This document shows, in pieces, positions 24,001 to 34,389 of a stretch of DNA of 64,000 bases; the stretch's first letter is position 1, and each line of letters begins with the position of its first letter. The translations under genes were made by a program, and so were the position numbers. The notes below the pieces were generated by a model, which saw only the letters and a program-made list of their open reading frames with translations, had not been told where the DNA came from and searched no databases. Source of the stretch: Apteryx mantelli (Eukaryota; Chordata; Aves; Apterygiformes; Apterygidae); assembly GCF_036417845.1 (NCBI RefSeq), contig NC_089979.1, positions 21,780,458 to 21,844,457 of the forward strand, given 5' to 3'.

Positions 24001-27000
24001 AATGCAGAATCCTCAGAGGTAAATGTGTGTTTTGTTTTCAAATCTTTGAAGACTGTTCTGGAAAGACAGCTGATGGTAGGACAAGCTCCTTTGTGTTTGC
24101 TTCTGATTGGAAATTAGCCAAACTATTTTCTTTACAAAAAACTCTTTTCAAAAGAACTGTTAAGTATGAGAACTGTTCTGATTATTTCTCTCTCTCTCTC
24201 TCTCTCACCAATTGTATCACACGAATAAGTCACTTCTCTACATATATATATTTTACACCTTACACTTTAGACCAGAACTTTTAAAGAAAGAACAAGCCCT
24301 TTCTGAAAGCAGGGAAGTGTGGGTCCATGTAGCCCTCTAAAATTCCCCACTTATTTTCAATCAGACAGAACAGCTGTTTTATTTTCCAGGACTTGTTTTG
24401 CCACCAACGAAGTAACATTGCATCAGGTTTATGGCTCTTTTATCATGTGATCTTCAGCCTTACTTTTTGTGGGCAAGATATTTCATTTTGCTAAGCATGA
24501 AAAGTTTAAAAAAAGTTTACAGTAGCATTGGAAATACCATCTCCTCTCTGTTGGGATGTACAGTTCCTGGGGAGCGGTGTGCCTCGTCTACTCAGAATGA
24601 TACAGTACGCTTTGTCTTGGGACATGCATACATTATGAGTCAGAAAAAAAGCTGTGATCAAGAAAACACCTAAGTCTGCATTTAAATCTCATTGCTTAAG
24701 TGTTCTCTTTCATTTGATTCCTATAGAAGACAATATATAAAAGTTACAGGTACAAATGCACAGTTTTTCTCTAAAACTTGTGAGCGGTCCACAAGCAGCC
24801 AACAAGGCTGCCTAGGGAATTGCTCCACACACGGCTAGATCTTGTTTTGTAACTCTGTGATTGCAAAATGATGGAACAGGAAGTGATGGAGGCATCCATT
24901 TATGAATGTTTGAATTTGGGAACAATCTGCCATTTAGGTTTTTTGTTTAAAGAACATGAAATAATTTTGCCACTTTCCTTTTGTAGGAATCTACCTCTTT
25001 CTATTGCAATTTCAATGCCTATTGTGACTATTATTTACTTGCTGACTAACATAGCATACTATGTAGTGTTGGACATGTCAGATCTCCTCACAAGTGATGC
25101 AGTGGCTGTGGTAAGTTGTATAAACAATTAAATCAAAAGGCACTGTATGGATAACACTGTAGAAGAATCTCAAATAGCATATTTCTTGGCAAACCATTGA
25201 AATATTTCCATGCTGAAGGTTTTTCTTTTGTTTTAAACTTTGTTTTTGTGTAACAGTACCAGTATATTACAAGGTACATGTAAAGCACCTATGAGAGGGT
25301 TTAACAACAACAGATTTATTGGATATACTATGTAAATCCTTCTCCTAACAGCACTTCACTGCAGCTATAGAAAGAAAGTCTGAGTGGTTTAAGAAACAGT
25401 CTTTTGGCTATCATTCGTATGTACAGTATGCAATGTTTCTAATGCTGTAGACTGATAGTAGTATTTTCAAAACAAAGGTATGCAGTGAAATGTTTTTTAA
25501 AACTTCACCAATATTTTATAAAATAATGCATACCCTGCTACAGTCAAGATTTGTCAAAACACATTAAAGCCAATACATGTTCATCTGCTATCTCATTGAC
25601 TTGATGTCAGCTTAGAAAAATTAAGTTAAAAAAATTTTTAATGCAACTGTCATTTTTACTTTGATATTGATTAGCTCTTCCAAATTCTAATTTCATTATC
25701 AGTGTCATGAGAAAGCATGGGCTATAAAACTATATATGTATTGGTGTGTTTTCATGGGAGTTTCTTAGGATTGTCCATATTTTTAACGTAATGAGCCTCA
25801 CAATATATATTTTTTTCTCTTTCTGTTGCAGACATTTGGCAATGAAACCCTTAGTTATGCTAAGTGGATTATTCCTATAGCAGTGGCCATGTCTTGCTAT
25901 AGTGGGTTAAACTCATCAATAATTGCAGCTTCTAGGTATGAAACAAAAGATTTATTTAAAGTAACTGAAAAGGATTCATTTAATATTAATCTGCATTAGT
26001 ACACTAATAGTGACACCTTTATTTCATTTATGTTCATTTATGATGGAAGAATTGTTATGATCTGGCATATCTTCTAGTGCCAGCACTCAGTGGTCAGCAC
26101 CAAATGATAAACTAAAGACACTTGAGAACAGAGGAACGTTTGCAATCGAGTAATAACATAATTAATGTTGTCTGCGTTGGAAAGCAGCAAGCTATTGCTA
26201 TGATAACTGGCTGGTTGTTTTTTCATTTGTCCTAGGCTTTTTTATGTTGGCGCCAGAGAAGGACACCTCCCTGACAGTCTGAGCTTGATTCATATCAAGC
26301 GTTTCACGCCAGTTCCTGCTCTTCTCTTTAATGTAAGTGACAGCCTGGCCTCATGCTCAGCCTGGTTAGCCTGGAATTCAAACCCTGGGAGCGCTATGCC
26401 TCCCTCGCCTTTTCTCTGGATTTCTCCTTGGCTTCCCCTGCATTGGAAAAACCTTCTTCAAATGGCTAGAATTTCTAAAATGAGATGAGGTTTGGGGGGA
26501 AGAGAGGTATTTTGTTTTCTGGGGGGGTTCAGTGCACAGAGACTGGCCTGACCCTTAGTTATACTTTATTTACTCAAGATAAATCAAGATTAGTCAGGAT
26601 TAAGAACGATAAAATAAATTGGAAAATAGAGAATGGCTAAATATGTAACAGTACAGACAGGAGTTGTTTTTAAGTTTTTCTCTGAGTTTTCAGTATGTCC
26701 ACTGGAGAAGCATAGGACAGGAAGGTCTCTCAGACAGTCCTCTGGGCAGATTTGCTAGAACTCTGTAGTCAGAACATGAGTCCTACAGCATTTAAAGTTA
26801 AATTCCTACAGTTGGACTCCCATACCCATATTTACTTTGTCCTGCTGTCACTGCAGAAATTAATCTTGGGATACAAGAGCAAGAAGCCACGAGGTATAAA
26901 ATTAGTGCAACTGATTTTAATAAATAAACCATAAATCTAACGGATTAAAACACAGGGGAGGATATGCACAAATAGAGAAGGAGAAGTCACTCAGAAGCAT

Positions 27001-30000
27001 TACACTATTGTTTATTTGGACATGGTTTTTATTTGGTGTCTCTTCTTGCCCTGTGTTACATAAGCTGTACGAGCAGATGATCGTAATGATCACGTTTAAT
27101 ATATAATAATTTACTTATAGTTATTATTTCATTATGAATAATCTTCTTAAAGTAATTATATTTGCACCAGTAAGACGAGCTATACTCTCTAACACACCAT
27201 AATTTCCATTTATCACAGTAGATTATTTTCTGCTTGTCAAAAGACTACGTTCTTCTATTTGTCCTATTTGATAAAGTAGCCATTAAATTCCAGGTATTTT
27301 AGGTCTCGTTTCACCCTTTCCATGCAGAGAGTGTAGCATTCCACAGAATTTACTCTAATGGTCCCAAAGTTTGACTGTACTGTGAAAACTTCCAAAAGTG
27401 AAATTAAATTAGCAAGTTAATTTTTCAAACTGAAGCCAATCAGAAAGGCAAAGTAAGCTGCTGTCTACAGAATGCTTCTGAGCAGTCTTGTCTGTAGGGA
27501 GCGGAGGCTGGGGCCACCTCATCTGGCTTTCTCTAGGGGGTTTCCTGCTGGTGGAAGAATAACTTCACAAACCCTAGCTGTGTTCAGCCAAGCATGGAGT
27601 TGTCACTACTACATTCGAGGAAGAGATACCAGTGGGTTTTGTGCCACTGTATTCTTAAAGGTTTTAAGTATTTGCTTCTTTAGGATCTGGTATCCCAAGT
27701 CCAGTCAAATATCTTTGAAACATGCCCTTAATATAACTTTATTACCTCTTTATTTTGTAAGACAAGTATTTATTTTCCCATTAAAAAATTCCCATTATTT
27801 TCTCTAGGGCTTAATGACTTTGCTTTATCTCCTTGTGGAAGATGTTTTCCTTCTCATTAATTACTACTGCTTCAACTACTGGCTCTTTGTGGGTCTGTCT
27901 ATTGCAGGACTAATATATTTGAGATATGCTCAGCCTCATAGACCACGGCCTATTAAAGTAAGTAAAACAACAGAGGAAATAAGCCGTAATACCCAGCTAA
28001 TGAACATGTTTATGTGACCAGTAATACTGTAGCTAGTGATCCATTACCAGTTATGTTATAAGCTATTTATTTCAGCCATAGAAATCCTTTTAACATACAA
28101 GATAAGAAATGAAGGAGCACAGTGTATTTGAGTTTTCACAAGAACATCTTTTCTGGTACTTTTGCTGTAAGGTTGAAATGTATTGATATTTGTAGGTTTT
28201 TTTCCTTTCACTCAACTTTAAAACCCCTTTTATTTCAAAATAAATAAGGAATAAATAAGTGCTTGGGGTTCTTAGTTACAGATAAAATCCTTGCCTTGTT
28301 GGCAGTTTTGCTATTGACTCTACTAAAAATAAGTATTACAGTCAGATAATAAATAATGATTGTTTAATTCCTGTCACCATTTGCCAACTTAGCCAACATC
28401 ACAACTTTGCATACGTTTTTTCTTTTTTTCAAACATAGCAGTTGGTTTTCATCAACTTACATTTTTAACCTTTAGAGGAAAATAAATGATTATACCAGTA
28501 AACTCTCAGCAGTTTCAGCTAGTATTCAAATGCCAACTTCTGGAATTTTGAGAAAGCAGATTATTGCATTTTATTCCAGTGAAAAATAAATCCATAAAAG
28601 GGTTACTGCAACTTCCCTCATTTGTTATTTGTGTCTTTTTTTGTTAAGTGCCCAGGCAAAATGGTTTTAAATCAGTCTGTTAGTTCTGTAACATCAAGAT
28701 GTTACTTGAAAGTCTGAGTTAGTTTCCAGTCAGACTTGCAATTAAGGTTTTGCAATTGAAGTTGGAGGGGAAAAAACACCCATTACTGTTCAGTTTTAAA
28801 GTTCTTCTTTTGAAGATTGATCTCTTACTATTGTGGAAAGGAACTGAGCTTTTGCAGGCCTGAAAACAACAAAATGGTCAGATATTCAAGCATAAGAGGA
28901 TCTCAATTCTACTGATTGTAGCCATTCGTAAGATTGAGTACATAATAGTCGTACAGTCAATAGTTATTTTTATTATTGACTTGTCTAATTTTAATCTGTA
29001 GAGTCTGACATTTTTCCAATAGAGTATTTCACTGCTGCTTTTAATAAATACTTATTTTTTTGTTTGTTTGTTTGTTTGTTTCCACAGCTTAACCTCTTCT
29101 TCCCTATAGTATACTGTCTATGTTCCCTTTTCCTGGTCATAGTTCCTCTCTACAGTGACACAGTCAATTCCCTTATTGGGGTTGGTATTGCCCTCTCAGG
29201 CATTCCTGCTTATTACTTGGGAGTCTATCTGCCAATTGAAAAAAGGCCTAAATGTCTACAGTGGCTCTCTGGTAAGCAATACAGTCTTGTCTTAGTGCAC
29301 CAAAATCTTGATGTTTGGTCAGAAACCAATTATTCAGAAAGAATAATTTTTCTTAAAATCCTTTTTCCTTATGATGTTTTGCTATGCTGTATACAGCATG
29401 TCTGAGACCATTTACTTCATTACGTGTTCTTGAAAACAAAACCATGCGTACCTGTACAAAATATTCCAATATGTGGACGTAATTAGTGTGCTGTGTCGTC
29501 TGATATTTGTGGTGTTGAGCCATTTCAGTATGTTGGCTCAGTAAAAGCCCTGTAGGATTCTGCAGACTATATGGATGCAATTTGATACCTTGGAAGACAG
29601 AGATATCATGACACCAGTGTTTTGCTTTCTGCCTGCGTAATGGAATAGCTGAGTCAGAGGAGTTCATGCATCTTCCTACATTAGGAAATAACGAATTACT
29701 GGTATGAAGGGTAGTTTCCACCCCTCAAATTCAGGCAAATTTTAAAGAGCAAAACTATAATATTAGTCAGTTTGAACTCAGCTATCAATCTGTGTGTTGA
29801 TAAAGATCTGATTAAAGAGTAAGAGAGACTTTATAATTTTTAGTCTCTTTTTTGCCTTTATCTGTCTATAATGTGTGTTTAATCCAATTCATTAGGGTGT
29901 TTTAAAATTTTCCTAATATCTGCATAGTGCTTTAAAATCCATGAATATCTGTGTATCTGTCTAAGCTATATTATAACTTTTTCTCTACTACACATTTTTG

Positions 30001-30105
30001 CTCTGTATTACAGCTACAACAACAAAATACGTACAGATGCTCTTCTACTGTGCTCTGACGGACCTGGACATTGATATGGAACCTACAGAAGCTAAGAGTA
30101 GATAG
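17591..30105 (+). CDS. y+LAT-type amino acid transporter light chain (SLC7A6/SLC7A7-like), complete nine-exon coding gene
   Basis: Coding exons: 17591-18092, 21074-21199, 23874-24018, 24987-25110, 25832-25935, 26236-26332, 27808-27957, 29088-29271 and 30014-30105 (TAG). All junctions are GT-AG and in phase; the total is 1524 coding bases, 507 residues, close to the 511 of human SLC7A7. y+LAT proteins are multi-pass plasma membrane exchangers joined by a disulphide to the 4F2hc heavy chain (SLC3A2). They swap cationic amino acids for neutral ones plus sodium. Visible here: [20 protein letters not shown] in TM1, GSGIFVSP (53-60), the heavy-chain cysteine in FPHC (Cys152), [13 protein letters not shown] (240-252) and REGHLPD. 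Asp244 stands where LAT1 has Asn258, a y+LAT trait. Residues matching human LPI mutation sites Glu36, Met50, Gly54, Trp242, Leu334 and Gly338 are conserved (Glu37, Met51, Gly55, Trp243, Leu335, Gly339). The family is certain. Orthology to SLC7A6, SLC7A7 or a third copy is undecided. Confidence 0.95.
18093..21073 (+). other. y+LAT intron 1
   Basis: Phase 1 intron of about 3 kb. It contains a (GT)n tract running into a G16 run (20315-20330) and an A14 run near 20706. No second gene or recognisable transposon was seen inside. Confidence 0.8.
20306..20330. repeat. (GT)n followed by G16
   Basis: A short GT run passes into sixteen consecutive G (20315-20330), inside y+LAT intron 1. Confidence 0.9.
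21074..21199 (+). CDS. y+LAT gene, coding exon 2 (TM4-TM5)
   Basis: Residues 168-210: [20 protein letters not shown] and on to [16 protein letters not shown]. Human y+LAT1 has [20 protein letters not shown] here, so alignment is unambiguous. The acceptor is a tandem, ctcagcag. The downstream AG (exon from 21074) gives the family-like Cys-Ser-Leu; the upstream AG would insert one residue. The donor is CAAG|GTAAGA, phase 1. Confidence 0.93.
21200..23873 (+). other. y+LAT intron 2
   Basis: Phase 1 intron of about 2.7 kb. The open frames at 22295-22594 (plus) and 22384-22647 (minus) have no recognisable similarity. Nothing else was noted. Confidence 0.8.
23874..24018 (+). CDS. y+LAT gene, coding exon 3 (extracellular loop and TM6)
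   Basis: Residues 210-258, after the acceptor tttatacag. It reads [20 protein letters not shown] and then [28 protein letters not shown]. The first part is the variable loop. The second is TM6, with Trp243 and Asp244 in the substrate pathway and Phe238 at the place of the LAT1 gate residue Phe252. The donor is AG|GTAAAT at 24018, and the split Arg codon is completed by the next exon. Confidence 0.94.
24019..24986 (+). other. y+LAT intron 3
   Basis: Phase 2 intron of about 1 kb. It contains a short (TC)n run at 24187-24206. Nothing else was recognised. Confidence 0.8.
24187..24206. repeat. (TC)n dinucleotide repeat
   Basis: About ten TC units inside y+LAT intron 3. Confidence 0.9.
24987..25110 (+). 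CDS. y+LAT gene, coding exon 4 (TM7)
   Basis: Residues 258-299, after the acceptor ttttgtag. It reads [20 protein letters not shown] then [22 protein letters not shown]. This is among the best conserved parts of the light-chain transporters and nearly matches human y+LAT1. The donor is GTG|GTAAGT at 25110, phase 0. Confidence 0.95.
25111..25831 (+). other. y+LAT intron 4
   Basis: Phase 0 AT-rich intron; nothing recognised inside. Confidence 0.8.
25832..25935 (+). CDS. y+LAT gene, coding exon 5 (TM8)
   Basis: Residues 300-334, after the acceptor ctgttgcag. It reads [20 protein letters not shown] then [15 protein letters not shown]. The WIIP, SCxxGLN and AASR landmarks of the family are present. 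The ETLSYA stretch differs from the DQIFGIF-type sequence of human y+LAT1. The donor is CTAG|GTATGA, phase 2, and the Arg codon is completed by the next exon. This exon is too short to stand out as an open frame on its own. Confidence 0.93.
26236..26332 (+). CDS. y+LAT gene, coding exon 6 (TM8-TM9 loop)
   Basis: Residues 334-366, after the acceptor gtcctag. It reads [20 protein letters not shown] then [13 protein letters not shown]. The GxREGHLP and FTPVP motifs are hallmarks of the SLC7 light chains. Leu335 and Gly339 match human y+LAT1 Leu334 and Gly338, both sites of disease mutations. The donor is AAT|GTAAGT at 26332, phase 0. Confidence 0.95.
26333..27807 (+). other. y+LAT intron 6
   Basis: Phase 0 intron of about 1.5 kb. 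The open frame at 27472-27807 runs into the acceptor of exon 7 but shows no family similarity before the splice site. Nothing else was recognised. Intron 5 (25936-26235) is shorter and also unremarkable. Confidence 0.8.
27808..27957 (+). CDS. y+LAT gene, coding exon 7 (TM9-TM10)
   Basis: Residues 367-416, after the acceptor tttctctag. It reads [20 protein letters not shown] then [20 protein letters not shown] and [10 protein letters not shown]. The VEDxFxLINYY and LRxxxPxRPRP patterns fit y+LAT proteins. The donor is AAA|GTAAGT at 27957, phase 0. Reading on into the intron soon ends at a stop at 28015. Confidence 0.95.
27958..29087 (+). other. y+LAT intron 7
   Basis: Phase 0 intron of about 1.1 kb, AT-rich, ending in a (TTTG)n array directly before the acceptor. 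Confidence 0.8.
29058..29080. repeat. (TTTG)n tetranucleotide repeat in a splice acceptor tract
   Basis: About five and a half TTTG units end seven bases before the AG of y+LAT exon 8. The array supplies much of the pyrimidine-rich tract. Confidence 0.9.
29088..29271 (+). CDS. y+LAT gene, coding exon 8 (TM11-TM12)
   Basis: Residues 417-478, after the acceptor tttccacag. It reads [20 protein letters not shown] then [20 protein letters not shown] and [21 protein letters not shown]. The VPLYSDTxNSLIG pattern is typical of y+LAT. A TTTG tetranucleotide array serves as the pyrimidine-rich part of its acceptor. The donor is TCTG|GTAAGC at 29271, phase 1. Confidence 0.95.
29272..30013 (+). other. 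y+LAT intron 8
   Basis: Phase 1 intron of about 740 bases. The open frame on the minus strand (29353-29721) has no recognisable similarity. Confidence 0.8.
30014..30105 (+). CDS. y+LAT gene, terminal coding exon 9 (cytosolic C-terminus)
   Basis: Residues 478-507, after the acceptor gtattacag. It reads [20 protein letters not shown] then [10 protein letters not shown], ending with TAG at 30103-30105. Human y+LAT1 has a similar Thr-(Arg/Lys)-Tyr start and an acidic tail with (M)DLE. The exon is too short to be seen as an open frame by length alone. It was found from the required phase (G|CT) and the tail similarity. Confidence 0.9.
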
Positions 30106-30845
30106 GAATTGTCAAGGCAACTCTATCTGGAGCAATTTCTGTAATCTGAAGTTCTCCCCATATGTTTGGTTACACTAAAGCACTAACCATTGTACTATGC
30201 ATCAGTTTGAAGTCTGTTAATTTGTGCTTGTTTTATAAATCCCTTCACTGCTGAAGGCACTTGCCAGTCCCTACTCACAGGAATTTTTTTAAATTTTCTG
30301 TTTGTTAATAGTGATTAAGTGGCTGATTGAATAACCCTTTGAAACTTATAAAGTACTGTGTGAACAAACATTTATTAGTACATAACTGCTAAGTATTAAG
30401 TTAATTCCAAAAGCTTAATAAAAAGTATTAAGTCTGGTCAGAATCCTAAGAAATCAATTGATAAATATAACAAAAGATGGACCAGATATTAACAAGATGC
30501 AAGACCTGAGAGAGGGAAAGAAAGGCAGAGGGAAAATGGCTGAGCCAGTATAGCATAATAGTTATTAACTTTCCTGGAAACAGATCTAGGTTTCATCATC
30601 CTGTTTAAATGCCTAGAGCCAGGAAATAGGAAGGGGTATAAAAGCCAATAGAGTTTGATACTTTCTTCTGATCCAAAGTTACATTCCTAACTTCCTGGAA
30701 GCAAGGGCCTTAGTACCTTTGCCTCTCTTCATTGATTCTTTCCTTTTGGTAATGTGCTTTACCCTTCTGTTTGTCACTTCTACCTTATTCTACTCAAGAT
30801 TACCCCTGTGTCCCTATACTTGATCTACTTTTTAATAAAAAATGC
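30106..30845 (+). other. y+LAT gene 3' UTR with two polyadenylation signals
   Basis: Non-coding sequence after the stop. AATAAA occurs at 30417-30422 and again at 30834-30839, the latter followed by a T-rich, GT-containing downstream region (about 30860-30890). Two 3' ends, about 320 and 740 bases after the stop, are therefore plausible. The extent is inferred. Confidence 0.5.
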
Positions 30846-33800
30846 AATACAAAGGAAAAAGAGCTTTTTTGTTATTTTTGATTATTTTTGACCATGGCGG
30901 TGATGTCAGTCATGTGGCAGATATTAGAATTAACATTCGTCAGTGCCAGAAGGGTTACAAAATGACCATTTTGACCTATCCAACTGCCTGATTTTTCTCC
31001 CCTAAGAGACTGTTACTCTACCATAGGATAATTATCCTCTAGAGAGGAGCACTGGATCTCAGCCTTTTCCTACTGCTCTCCGCTCACTATGACAGGCTTC
31101 TGTGAGCACCTTTCCATTGCCTTATTCTACCCATGCATTCAACAAGAGACTGTGAATTTCATGAAATAAAAGGGCAGTTAAGAACTAGGTCCGATCTTTC
31201 AAACGTTAAATTTTTCAGTGTGGTACATTCCAATGCGAAACTACTCACCCTAATTCTCAGTCTCCTGAAATGGAAGAGACAACAACTGTCAAAAAAAGAG
31301 GAATGCAACACAGACTAAAAAAACATCTGCTCCAGCTCTGATATGCTTCTCTGATATGTACTTCCCTTTGCTATCCTTGTTGGCAAGTTGTAGTTCCTTT
31401 CTGTAACTATACTGGAATGTATCATGTATGGTTTGTAGTTTTAATTTCATCATTCCTATTCAGTTAACCCCAGTTAGAGTAATTTTAATCCAATACAAGT
31501 TCCTCTAGCTTCTTATCTTTTATTGATGTGTGCCCAAAGAACGAAGAATGAAAGGGGGAAGAAGGTGGGCGTTGACACTGAAACGTTTCTTCTTTCCCCT
31601 CCCACACTGCAAGGTTATTTGCAGGATTGGAGTTTTGTGCATCTCCAGCCCAGTGTTTGCTGACAGGGCTCCCGTGTAAACTTATATTTGCATTTCAATG
31701 CCATCTGCTCTGCCTGTTTCCCTTCCAGGTGGGTTTTCTTTTGATGCAGAATATGACAGTAAAAATGCACTAAATTAAGGTAAGCATGAAGATGTTAGAG
31801 CTGCATGTTTTGCTTTGTGGAAGCCTCAACTTTCAACCACTAAAATCACTTAAGTATCACAATAGCAAAGTGTTAAGAGGAAAGAAGCCTTAGCATACAA
31901 TTTAGTTTGCCCCCACGTAATCTCCACGTAATGAGTGCCTCTGTTAAAGTCTAGCACCATTTAGATTCTGCTCTACTCTTGTAGAGAAATATTGAACTCT
32001 TGCCCATCTTTTACAAGTCACTGGTTAATTATGGAGTCAAGGTACTCTCTTTCTGCCCTGATAGAGTCAGGGACAAGCCCTACAAGCCAGTACCAAACTA
32101 AACATGACAGTCTCCATCTCCACAGAATTCAAGGTCATGTTTGGTGTTGAGCTATGTGTCAGCAAAGCTGCTTACACCAGACAGCACTGTGACAGCCTCT
32201 GACATTTCCTTTAAGGGATCAAAGTTGCTAAGTGATCTGACACAGCTGAGACAACACCTGAGGGGGTAACAGATGGCAGTAACTAAAGGTGGTGTAATAA
32301 AGATTATGTACCAAGACTGTTTCCATAGAGAATTCTGAGCTGAGAAGTGGCTTTCTTTGTCTATTTTTTACCAAGAGTCTAAATCTGTTAAATTCCTGGG
32401 TATGATGCACAAATCTTCATTTTCTTTCCTTCTGGACAGGAGACAGATGGAAGGAAATTAGTCGTCAGATGCAAAGCTAAAAATTGTGGATGAAGATATT
32501 GAAGTTCTGTATGGACATATCAGTCCCAGTTATGTTAATATGTGTTTCATTGATTTTTCACTCCTTATAGATAATGTGTAAATTCTTGTTAAGTATCTAA
32601 AGCAAGTCATAGGTACTTAAATACCTAAATAAATAAACATTCGATCCTTGGAAAATGCTGCAGTTGCGTGGTTTTAAAGTATAAACAGAGTATTGCAAGT
32701 CAAATTTGCCCTATTATGTATCTCATAATTTGATTTAAATACTATCAAGGAGAGCAATAAGACACTACCCTTGTTTGTGTTTTCTATAACATAACAAAAA
32801 AAGCATTTATAGGGGGACAAATTGCTGCTTGCTTCAGGTGGGACTCTTTCGCTGTAGAGTTATGAGCAATTATTTACCTAAACACTTTCTTGTACTAAGA
32901 CTAAGCATATCTTTTTACATTACTTGCAGATTCCTGACTATACAGCCAGACACCTAAATACTTTTTCAGAGAAGGTCTTGGTGTTCCAGACAGTAACTTG
33001 TCATTGCACAGTAAATTGTTAGAAGTAGGCTGTTTGACATCTAGGATGTCAGCTGTCATTTCCATGGTAGAAGGGGAGTATGGATAACATTGGTCAGAGC
33101 AACAGCGTGGGAAAGATTACAGGTGGTACAGTCTGGTCGTTTCAAGAAACATCTCTTACAGCAGTTTTCAACCTCTCTTATAGAAGGCTGACAGTTGAAG
33201 GTGAAGTCCTATACTGTGATACTAAATGGTTTGTAGGACAAAGTTTAGTCTTTGGAAGATGTGGCTCATTGAGGGCCTCGGAGGTGCAGAGTGCGCTGCA
33301 ATGCACAACGGGGGTGGCAGGTTATAGGGCAGTCCGGGTGCCCATGCGAGAAGCTGGTGCAGAGCCTTTCAGGAGACAAAAACTAGGGTAGTACTAGGGA
33401 GTAGCATTAGCTCTTCTTTAGGAATCAAAAAGATACGAAATTCCTGTTTTTTATAAATAATCACAGTTCTTTTAATAACAGTGGGAGAAGAGATATCAGT
33501 ATCAGATTCCACTTCTGTGTCAGCAAAGAAAACCGTATGTTGATGGGGTAAAGACTATTTAATTGTCAGCCGCAGAGAATCTGAAGAAACTGTCCAGGCT
33601 TTGCCTGAGCCCGGAGAGCTGGAAGGGCTGTTGTGTGCTCTGTGGCTGCAGAGCTGAAGAAATGCCTTTGCATGTTAGATGGAAGAAGGATATTAAAGTG
33701 TGAAACAACCAGGCACACACGTGACCTGACGTTGGGCCAGGTTACAGCACTGTTAAAGGACAAAATGGGTTCGGTAGATGTGCAGATTGATGCTGAAAGT

Positions 33801-34361
33801 AAAGACACTTCTTGAATATATCTTGAAGTTTACCTTCGTTGTGTAGAACTATTCCACAGTCTCTACATTTGTAATACTAGATCTGCCTACTCCCTGTTCT
33901 GTAGCTGATAAGCTGTCAGGTTTTGTAAATCTTGCCATTTTTTCTGTAGGATTGATTTTTCAAGCATTAGGAATGGTCCAAGCATCTATGTGAAGTGCTG
34001 TAATCTTGCAAGGGTCACAAAGGCTCTAAAATTAAAAAAGACAGGTAAATGAGAGAATAAATGAAATAAATCAAAATGCAAAACTAAACAAAATGCTGGA
34101 CAATAAGGGGAGAACAACTTCTGTAATTGTTTTATGTATCAGTTAGGAGCCTTAAACTGATCATAACCACAAGGATTTAGAAGTGCTTATTTAGAAACAC
34201 ACATTTAATCTAATGGATTAGTTGGTGCATGCTACAACCCAGCAAAACATACAGCAGAAGCTAGTAGGTATTTAAAGACCTGGTCACCCATAACATGCCT
34301 TGTGTCAAGTGACTGGACTGAATACACTTAAGAGTGCAAACATAACAAAGATTAATTCAAC

Positions 34362-34389
34362 AATACTTAGTGTTGAATACTTAGTGTTG
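34362..34389. repeat. Exact 14-base tandem duplication
   Basis: AATACTTAGTGTTG occurs twice head to tail (34362-34375 and 34376-34389). Confidence 0.9.

Noticed and set aside
33080..33391. 103-codon plus-strand frame in a GC-richer patch
   Set aside because: No recognisable similarity, no clear splice partners and no promoter; length is within chance.
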